Positions 46,801-55,100 of a DNA stretch of 58,004 nucleotides are shown here, one piece after another. The notes below the pieces were generated by a model. The model searched no databases and was not told where the DNA came from. It saw only the letters and a program-made list of their open reading frames with translations. Within the stretch, counting starts at the first letter, position 1, and the number at the start of each line of letters is the position of its first letter. Location: assembly GCA_021732845.1 (NCBI GenBank), contig JAKFUF010000076.1, positions 1 through 58,004 of the forward strand. Reading direction: 5' to 3'. Made by a program: the position numbers and the translations under genes. The DNA is from Planctomycetaceae bacterium. Its GTDB lineage: Bacteria; Planctomycetota; Planctomycetia; Planctomycetales; Planctomycetaceae.

Positions 46801-48570
46801 CTGGTGCGGGCCTATGCGGACTGGCCGCAGGCTGGCCACGCCCGCCTGACCCTGGCGGAAAGCGCGTTGAAGGCCGGCCTCGTCCAGGAAGTCGAAATGC
46901 ACCTGCGGGATTGCCGGAACTCCCCTGATCGGCTGCTCGCGGCAACCGCCACGCGGATGCTGGCCGAACTGGTCACGAGCCGCGGACTGCCACATGATGC
47001 CGCACTTCTGCTGCGCGAACTGCGGACCACTTACGCCGACCTGCCCGTGTCCCAAAACCTCACCGGCGCGGAGTACGCCGCCAGCCTGTCGCCCTTGGAC
47101 CTGGGGCGGCTGGGACTGCAGCGGCTGGAACCGCCCCGCTGGACCGGTCGCGTGGAAGCCGAGGAGGGTTCGCGGTTGCCGGTGCGGGTCTGCATTCGCG
47201 AGGAGCGGCACCTGAATGCGGACTTGCAGGATTCTTTTAATGCCAGCGGCGTGCAGGCTCTCGGAACTCCCCGGGGCTTTGCGTATGACCTGTTCGATCG
47301 TGGCCGCAGTGGTGCGGCAGAGTTGGTCCTGCTTGACCGCAATCATGGCGGGCAGGTGGGCCATCCGATCCCGCTGCCCAACCGTTACTACTACCCTGTC
47401 TCGGCGCAGCAGTCGATCGTTGGCCATCTGATTCCGCTGGGACTGCGCAGCGCTGTCACGGGAATCTCGCTGTTCGATGGCCGGCGCGTCTGGACCACGG
47501 CTCCGGCCGGGCTGGAGGCCCTGCAGGATTCCGTGCGTGTTGGGCCGGCGGGCAGCACCTTCTGTGCCTTCCAATGCCGGCAGCATTTGTTCGTCGTCGA
47601 TCCTGCCGACGGACGCGTGTTGTGGCACCGCCGCGACCTGCAATCGCAGGTGGGACTGATGGCCGACCCCTACGCCGGGATCATCGGGGACGAGCAGATA
47701 CTCACGGTATTCGATGCCGACCGCATCCACTACACCGTCTACGACACGCGGCGTGGCACGGAACTCCGCCGCGGCCGCCTGGACATCGACACCCGCCAGA
47801 CGCGCCGCGTCTTCGGCCGGCTGCTGTTCCATTCCACCCGTGGCACGGTTCTGCCGATCGGTGTGGCCGAGAACCGCATCCTCCGCATCTGGGATCCGCT
47901 GCACGACGCGTGCGTCTGGGAAGAACCGACCGATGCCTTGCTCGACTCGTCGCTGCAGGCAGGGGTCCGGCCCGGCCAGAAGACCTACACCTTCTTGAAG
48001 CAAACCGATGAACTGGCTTACATCACCACGGCCGGCCGCATTCGCATCGTGGATGTCCACACGGGCGCCGAGCGGCTCAGCGCCGAACTGGAGCCGGAAC
48101 TCCGCGAAAATGTTGGCTTCGTGCGGGTGTTTCATGATGCCGAGCGGTACTACGTGAATGTGCAGCGCGTGCCGCAGTCGACGCAGTCCGCGGTGCAGAA
48201 CAGTTTCATTGCCAGCGACACCACCATCCCGGCGGAACATGTGCAGGGCGACGTCTGCGCCTTCGACCGCCGCACCCAGGAACTCGTCTGGTCGCGGAAC
48301 CTCGGGCACCGCTCCATCCTGCTGCTTCAGGACTACAACCTGCCCGTGCTGGTGAGCCTGTGCCGGGTCCGCAACCAGAACAGCCAGCTCTCGTTGCGGG
48401 TGGAAATCCTGGATTCGCTGACCAGCGAACCGCTCGAAACCCGGTCCAATCTGCTGCCCGAGCGGATGCTCCAGCAGATCTATGATGCCGACGCGCAGAC
48501 CCTGACCCTCCGCGGCGGCAGGTCGGAAGTGGAGATTGCGTTTAAATCGCTGGTCAAGGATGACCGGTGA
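43807..48570 (+). CDS. giant PQQ-like beta-propeller protein
   Basis: The 1587-residue protein has a hydrophobic segment near residues 15-30 (LGVGVLFFLACAGWQRG) acting as export signal or anchor. A helical, TPR-like part covers about 70-250. Two groups of PQQ-binding-like propeller repeats follow (about 300-760 and 1130-1550), with repeats such as GVLVAVDSHSGNLRWAYSYD and HLFVVDPADGRVLWHRRD. Between them is an alpha-helical solenoid (about 770-1060) with TPR-type helices. Such chains occur widely in planctomycetes without known function; true PQQ binding is not implied. Its promoter region is rich in palindromes. No catalytic residue set was recognised. Confidence 0.85.
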   Translation: MTGMSGGAREWRGPAGLGVGVLFFLACAGWQRGHSDEVPGRPAARPVAPGQLPQAVLAAREPQAPVPQPWHFALVRHRLCENRLQLAQRRLEAGRLHEAVDLLQSVLTDEQDAFIPAHAVTTGSRARGPRGAHHLAEELLAASGPEALRLYETLYGAEATRTFEVAGKDGDLAGMQLVARRYFHTEAGYAASICLAQNWMDRGALQRSAVHWKQVLGHRLSRQLSDTERLQAATCLAACGEADALQTAWPGHRGQTLLVAGERIKPGVWLETLACSTGPPIKPETLPASSPPSPPAVRHPLWQVSLAGKGSEHVEALVEDWERQQVAQSQPVGVSHFPIIVDGLMVFRDFSGIRVLDLARQQPLWAYRTASSLSHEFLGTPVAVASASSPSTAPSPRPEAPDPARFQQMFVGNRVLGMLSSDGRSVFAIDHLENRWQNVSAQAPSAEALATLRQSNTLVALHLSGPQAGQPRWTVGGSLSNPVNGMISQAPLAGHFFLGPPLAMDGRLYVMAEFSEELHLLCLRADTGAKVWSRPVCAVGLTIDQDADRYYRACCPVRGDGVVICPTQSGVLVAVDSHSGNLRWAYSYDDAEQLERLASLPGSSRQVHEHSGYPNAPLVQRETVVYLPAHSETIHCVDLKSGMPRWQVRREELGQSTEFVAATTSEAVVIVGRRRCRGVSLASGAELWSCPLPAFPAGRGTQLGQHYVVPLMDGTALCLEAATGRQIGFCLPQPSSQLGNLVAAGDLVISMGRTSVAAYPQASAWLERLQRSEATDVSRPEQKLLAAELQLLVGDWTAARALLKSVALAGEEPEASPVVINANLVVAQSGAMPETISLVSTNPQPASRTASSTTEQAEHLWREMLFAARSGAGAFAPSRAANGGEHDEATLLAELAPLVHTNPQRARYLMQKCEFERRQQDWDGLIATVQELLTLDLPAPVLVDDDLTRTVAVEAWVQGVLAQVRYDADAAAWARLTAAVVADLDETRATADLPRLRRLVRAYADWPQAGHARLTLAESALKAGLVQEVEMHLRDCRNSPDRLLAATATRMLAELVTSRGLPHDAALLLRELRTTYADLPVSQNLTGAEYAASLSPLDLGRLGLQRLEPPRWTGRVEAEEGSRLPVRVCIREERHLNADLQDSFNASGVQALGTPRGFAYDLFDRGRSGAAELVLLDRNHGGQVGHPIPLPNRYYYPVSAQQSIVGHLIPLGLRSAVTGISLFDGRRVWTTAPAGLEALQDSVRVGPAGSTFCAFQCRQHLFVVDPADGRVLWHRRDLQSQVGLMADPYAGIIGDEQILTVFDADRIHYTVYDTRRGTELRRGRLDIDTRQTRRVFGRLLFHSTRGTVLPIGVAENRILRIWDPLHDACVWEEPTDALLDSSLQAGVRPGQKTYTFLKQTDELAYITTAGRIRIVDVHTGAERLSAELEPELRENVGFVRVFHDAERYYVNVQRVPQSTQSAVQNSFIASDTTIPAEHVQGDVCAFDRRTQELVWSRNLGHRSILLLQDYNLPVLVSLCRVRNQNSQLSLRVEILDSLTSEPLETRSNLLPERMLQQIYDADAQTLTLRGGRSEVEIAFKSLVKDDR

Positions 48571-49159
48571 GGGAAAAGATTTTCGATTTTCGATTTTCAA
48601 AGACGGATTTTCGATTGGACAATGTGTGACGTTGACGCGTGGCAGCACGGCGGTAGCGGTCGCCTTCGCGCTAACGGGCGGCGCAGTGGTTGCGAATGAA
48701 CCCGGCTGGTTGGTGCAGGATGAAATCGAGCTGAGAAGAGCCTGCCATTCCGGGACGACGAGTTGGTGAGAGATAATGTCTAGCGCGGCTTTTGCCCGTG
48801 GCCTGAAGGGCCAATTCCACCAGCCCTGGGCGAAGCCCAGGGGAACAACGCCAGCGACGGATTCGGCCCTGAAGGGGTCGTTCATTGTGCGTTCGAGGCG
48901 ACAACTCAGGGCTCCGCAAGCTCCGCCCTGGGCTGGTAGAAACGACCCCTTCAGGGTCCGTGGCCCATCGCCGCATCACTGGCGGGAACACCCTGGTAAT
49001 TCGCACTCCGCGTGCTGTTGAAGTCAGGGCCAGCCGTGATTGCTTTAATTCCCTGAATTCAGCACCTTAACAGCGACTAGAGCGATCTGGTATTCTGTAC
49101 CGATTAGGCTGTTCCGTTGGGCGCAGTCGTCGTCGCTCCCCGCTCGCTCCAGGTTCGTC
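48571..49159. other. intergenic region rich in repeats
   Basis: These 589 bases contain no convincing gene. Near 48578-48612 there is a short tandem of GATTTTC units (at least four copies), and 48824-48956 holds palindromic repeats listed separately. The last 200 bases should contain the promoter of the 2790-residue gene. Confidence 0.5.
48824..48956. repeat. REP-like palindromic repeats
   Basis: A hairpin CCCTGGGC-GAA-GCCCAGGG (48824-48842) is followed by a perfect 16-base inverted repeat, CCCTGAAGGGGTCGTT (48867-48882) with AACGACCCCTTCAGGG (48941-48956). The 58-base centre again has CTCAGGG and CCCTGGGC. The CCCTGAAGGG and CCCTGGG words suggest members of a dispersed family. Confidence 0.7.
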
Positions 49160-52100
49160 ATGTCGTCGCGGTTCTCCGGATGCTCGTTCGCCGTGCGCCC
49201 CGCATCTGAAGGTTGTCCTTCACAGGCCACACACCTTCTGCCGTGCAGGCAATCCCGTTGTGCGGGCTTTTCGCGGGGATTGACCCTCCTCTGCGCCCTG
49301 GTGCTGCTCTGTTCCACCGCCGTGGCTCAAGAGAAGCCACCTGTTGACGTGGCGGAATCGCGGCGGGTGTACGTGCCGCTGGATGACCTCGACCTGATTA
49401 TTGACGCCCACAAGAAAGGGGTGATGCTCCCCCGCGACGAAGCCGCCAAGTTGGAGCAGGAAGCGGCCAAAAATGCGGCGGCGAACCCCAAAGCGCCAAA
49501 GCCCATCGTGTTGGCGGGGGCCGATTACGCGGCCACGTTGGATGGCGAACAACTGCGGATTGCCGCAACGCTGGAGATTTCGCAACTCGCCCCCGACTGG
49601 CAGGCGCTGCCGTTGCCGTGGAAGGGTCTGGCGGTGGAAGCGGCAACGCTGGATGACCAACCCGCGGCATTGACACTGGCCCCCGATGGCTCGCTTGTGC
49701 TGTATTCGAATGCGCTCGGCAAACACACTTTGAAACTGCAGCTCTCGGCGCGGCTGGCCTCCGTCGGCAGCGACCGGGTGACAGCGATCGGCTTTCCTGT
49801 CGCGGCGGCGGCGCTGCTCAAAGTCAGCATTCCCACCGGAAAATTCCTGGCAGTCGATGAGATTTTGGTGCAACGACCAACAGCCGCCGATCAGCCGGCA
49901 GACTACCAGATGGCTGTGGGTGGTCTGTCGGGGGTCAGTCTGCGGATCACCGACAAGCCAGGCGAGCGGGCTGGGAAGTCGTTGATTTTCTCCAACACGG
50001 CCGTCGGGATTCATGTCGCTCCTGAAGAGTTGACGTGGCGGGCGATTGCCAGCCTGCAGGTGTTTGGGCAGCCCATTGACCGGCTGGAATTCGTGATCCC
50101 CAAGTCCCTGGAAATCGTCTCCGTCGACTCCGTCGGCCTGGAACGGTGGGAGATCGCCGCCGGGCCAACCGATGCCAGCACCACTCTAAAGCTCTCGTAC
50201 CGTCAGCCGTTTCAAGATTCGCGGGCCGTAACTTTCGCTGGTGTCGCGGCGACGGTGATTGGCCAGCCGTGGGCCGTACCAACGCTGACCCTTGCCAACT
50301 CCACCTCGCAGACATCGCACATTCTGGTGCAGCATCCGGCGTCGCTGCGGTTGCAGCAGGTGGAAGCCACGGGGGTGAGACAGATCGGCCGGGATGAACT
50401 GCAGGGTGACATGCCCGGGATGGACACGGCGGTGGCGGCCAACCAGATGCTGCATTTCGCGGCCTGGAAGCCGGACTATTCGCTGCTGTTCATCACCCGC
50501 ACCAAAGACCGTGAGCTGCAGGCGAGCATCGCCACACGGTTGGACGTGCAGCAGCATGAACTGGAATTGATGTCCAGCATCGCCGTGCAAAGTCGCTTCG
50601 GACCGCTGTTCGACATGACGCTGACCTTGCCCGCGGAGTGGGTGCTGACGAATGCCTCGCTGAACGGCGCGCCCGTTCCCTGGAAAATCGTGCCGTTCGA
50701 GGCGGGGACCCAGCGTGTGCAGATCGCCTTGCCCCAACCGGCCGCCGCCGGAACGCTGACGACGCTGACCATCACGGCGCGGCAAGCGCCGACAGAGAAC
50801 TGGCCGCCCGAGGCCGACAAGACCTATCAGGTGATGCTGCCCGAGATCCGGCTGGAAGGGGTCGGGGTGCTGGAAGGGACCTACCAGATCGCGGGTGATG
50901 CCGATTTGGAGATGACGCTGGAGGACATCACCGGGCTGGATCCAGTGGGGGTGCCGACGGTGCAATTGCAATCCGCCCGGCCGCCGCGGCTGGCTTACGA
51001 GTATCAGGACACGCGGTTCAGCGGGAAACTCAGCGTGACCCGGCTGCCCGCACGGCTCGCGGCGACGACGGTCGCCTTCCATCGCCTGGAACGGGAGACG
51101 CTGGTTTCGCACCTGGAAGCCCGGATCGTGGCTCAAGGTGGCGGCGTGCGAACGCTGCAAGTGGCCCTCTCTGAATCGGCGGGCGAGAATCTGCGGTTCG
51201 AACTGGTTTCGGGGCAGGCCCGGATTGTCGAGCAGACGCCGCAGCCACCGGCGAACGGCGAACGGCTGTGGACGCTGCAGCTCGACCGCCGCGCGGCGGG
51301 GTTCTTTGTGGTGGTCGTCGACTCCGAGACACCGCGTCCCGCAAAAGACCAAGCGAACGGCTTGGTCGTGCTGCCGGTCCTGCGTGTTCCGGCGGCCGAG
51401 CGCTACGATGGATACTTGGCGATTGAGGGTCAGGTCGACCAGTTGCTGAACATCACGGCCACCGATGCGACCGGTGCGACCTTGGCGAACTTCGATCCGC
51501 CAGATCTGCCGGCCCCCATGAAGTATGTGCCGACGCAGCGCATCATTGCGGCCTACCGCATCGCCCAGCCCAACTACAAGGCCACCTTGACGGACTCGCG
51601 ATTCGACCGTGTGGCGGTGCCCACGGCTGTTTGTGACCGGTGCGATCTCACCACCGTTCTGGGAGCCACGGGCGAACTCCAGCACCGGGCGTTGTTCAGC
51701 CTGCGGGCGGTGGGCGTGCAAGGCTTGCGGGTCAAGCTGCCAGAGGATGCCACGCTGTGGTCGGCCGTGCTGGATGGCCAGCCGATTGAAGTCCGCCGAC
51801 AGACGCCGGGGGTCTATGAAATCCCGTTGCCCGGTCCTGGCGATGTGAATACGGTTCGGCAACTCGAACTGTTTTCGCAGAACACCACGACCAACCTGGA
51901 TGAATCTTCCGGGGCGATTACGCTCTCGAAGCTCAAACTGCTGCCGCCGTTGCTGGCAGTCGTCAACGGTGAAGGGACGGAGCAGCCGTTGGAAGTTCTG
52001 AACCGCACCTGGACCCTGCACTCACCCTGGACAACGACGTTGACCGCGAGCCGCGGTCGGTTCGAGCCGGACACGCCGCTCAACCGGCCCAGCATTTTGG

Positions 52101-55100
52101 GACGGCTGCAGTCGTCGTTCTTGAATGTGAGCCGGGTGGACCTGGGGACCAAGGTGATTGCCGCCAGTGCGGCAGTGATTGGACTGTGGGTGTTGTCGCT
52201 GTTGATTGGGCGGCTGGGATTGAAAGCGGCGATGGCGATTGTGTTGGGGACGGCCTTCAGCCTGTTCATAGTGGGGGCCTGCGGAGGGATGCTGTTCCTC
52301 AATGAGGGCCGATTCGCGGACAAGTACACCTTAGCACGGACTCCGATGGCCGCTTCCGCACCCGCCACTGAATCAGCGTACAGCCGTGGTGCCGTGAAGG
52401 CACCGTATACCTCAACTACAAACTCTCCTCCATCTTGGGCCCTACCCGCCCCAGGCAGTGAGAAAGAGGTGATGCTCGGGATTCCTGAAAGTGCCGCAGG
52501 TGAAGCTTCAAAGGCCGAGGATGCCGCGGAAAAGGCCGCTGAGTCCCCTCCGGAGGAATCGAAACCCGCACCACTGCCCCCCCCCGCCGAGATGCCAGCA
52601 GCAGAGTCAGACGCGGACGCTGTTCCGCTCGCGAAGCTGAGTGACTCGGCACAGACCGAAGCGGAACTAGGTCGGCTCGTTCAGCGATTCAGGGAACTCT
52701 TCGATCAGAAGCGATTCCATGAAGCAGAGATGATTGCCAAAAAAGCCCGCGAAGTTGCACCAGAGAATCCCTTGTCGAAGGCGATGTGGCTTGAGGTAGT
52801 GCAGGCAAAGCAGAATCAACTCAGCGAGGATGCGAAAAGAAAAGCCGACTACTTCACTACAGCGTTAAATGGGGTCGAAGACAAACCCGCCAACGGCGAC
52901 CCCTTCAACGATCCAGCAGTCAACCTCGGAAACTTGCCGAACCGGGCCATCGCGGGCGAAGCTGGGGTGGAGCGATTTGCCAAGGGCATAAAGGCCGACC
53001 TTTCCGGCCGGCTCTCCCTGGCGCTCGCTCTGGAAATTCCCCCCAGTCGGACGACGACCTTTCATTACGCGGGGGAAGCCACAGCTCCGGAACTCGTTGT
53101 GCTCTATCAACGGTGGGAGTCGATGTCGGCTTTGAGCTGCGCGATCGCCGTGGGGATGGCGTTCCTGTTCTGGCTGATGCGCAAACGCTCCAGTGCGTTC
53201 CGCGCCCTGCTGGCGGTGGTGGGAATTGTCGGACCGTTCGCCGCGTCGCCCGTGGCTTCGCTGAGCGTGATGCCTTATCTCGACGGGATCTTCATGGGGG
53301 CACTGGTGGGTGTGGTCATGTGGCTCATCTGCGCCGTGTCCCATTGGATCTACGCCGAGCTGACCGCGCCCCCGAAGCCCCGCAAATTGGTTCCGCCCGC
53401 GGCGTCAACAGCGGCAGCCACCCCGGTGACCACCGCGCTGGTTGTGTTCGCCCTCAGCCTGTGGTGCGCCACAGCCGTGGCTCAGCCACAGCCGGCGGAA
53501 CCTCCGCCCCCGGTGAACCCTACGCCAACGGTCATCGTCCCCTATGCCGAAGGCGAAGACCCGTTGAAGTCGGATCGGGTGCTGCTGCCCTACGAAAAAT
53601 TTGTCGAACTGTGGAATGCCGCCCATCCCGACCAGCGGAAGGCTGCCCCGGCACCGATTGAAGGTGCGGTGGCCGAAGCGTTGTACACGGCCAAAATCAT
53701 TCCTGCCGAGGGGATGAAGCCGGCCCAGGCCGAGATCCAGGCGCGGTTCGCGGTGCATCAGCTTCGCGACCAGCAAACCACGCTGCCGCTGCCTCTGGCC
53801 CCGATTCCGCTGCTCTCCGCGCAGCTCGATGGACAGTCGGCACCGCTGGTGTCTGTGATCACCCCGTTCGGCCCGTCCCTGGCGATCGTGCTGTCCAAGC
53901 CGGGATTGCATGTGGTGGATCTCAAGTTTCAGCTTCCGGTGGAAGCCGCCGGCCCGGCCGGGAAATTCCGGCTGTCTCTCCGGCCGACGGCCGCCGGAAC
54001 ACTTAAGTTCACGCTGCCTGCCAAGGACCTGCTGTTCAAGGTCACCGGCACCGGCGATGCCTTCCGCCAAGCCCCCGAAAATGACACCGCCGTCGCCGTG
54101 CTGCCGATCACGGCCGCGGGCGACCTCGTCATGAGCTGGGTGCCCGCGCAGGCCCGAGACAAGGTGGACGCCATCGTCCATGTCGAATCGGCCACCGCTG
54201 TCGTGCTGGACGATTCCGGCCTGAGGCTCAACCTCGCCTTCAACTACACGGTTCGGCAGGGGACGCTGACCGAAGCCACGTTCACGCTGCCCGCCGGTGT
54301 GCAGATCAAACAGATTCGCGGCCTGGACATTGGCGGTTGGTCGCTGCCCGACATGGGCGACGTTCGAACCGTCACCGTCAGCTTCCGCCGTCCGATCACT
54401 GATAAGACGCACCTGCTGTTCGAGTTGTTCCAACCGCTCGCGATTACTGAAGAGACGCTGCCCGTCGCCGTCCCCGCCTTCGCCCCCGTCGGTGTGACCC
54501 GTGAGACGGGCTTGGTGGCCGTCTACACCGAACGGCAGTTCTCGCTGGCCACCGGTGCGGCGCAGGGGCTGTCACAGATCGACAACGCCGGATTCAGCCC
54601 GGTCATTGAGATTCCGCGTCCCAACACGCCGCCGCAGTTTGCGTGGCGATTCGTGACCCGACCGTGGCAACTGCCGCTGCTGGTCTCCCGGCAGAAGCCC
54701 GCCTCACGAGGCACGGCTGAACATGCGGCCCTGGTGACCACCCGCAAAATCCGCATGAAGACCCGGCTCGACCTGATCCTCGCCAGTGCGCCGCGGTCGG
54801 AAATCGTCGTGCAGCTTCCCGTGGGTTATTTGCTGAACGAGGTCCTCTCGGCCGACATCAACGACTATTACGTGCAGAGTCCTGGTGCCGACCAGCCCTC
54901 GGTGCTGCACGTGGAACTCACCGCACCGCGCACCGGCCGGGTGGAACTGCTGCTGGATGGGGCGCTCGCCCGTGATCCGGCGGTGGAGACCGCGACACTG
55001 GCCTGGCCGGTCCCGCTCGAAATGACCGACCTGCGGTCCACCGCCGCCGTGTGGCTCGATGCGGTATTTACTGCTTCGCTGCAGGACTTCACGAGTTGGA

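Noticed and set aside
46177-48885. Antisense open frame of 902 codons
   Set aside because: It mirrors the PQQ-like gene on the opposite strand, a usual effect of high GC codon bias, and encodes a His/Arg/Gln-rich nonsense product.
50186-52021. Antisense open frame of 611 codons
   Set aside because: It is a shadow of the giant gene with the same compositional artefact.
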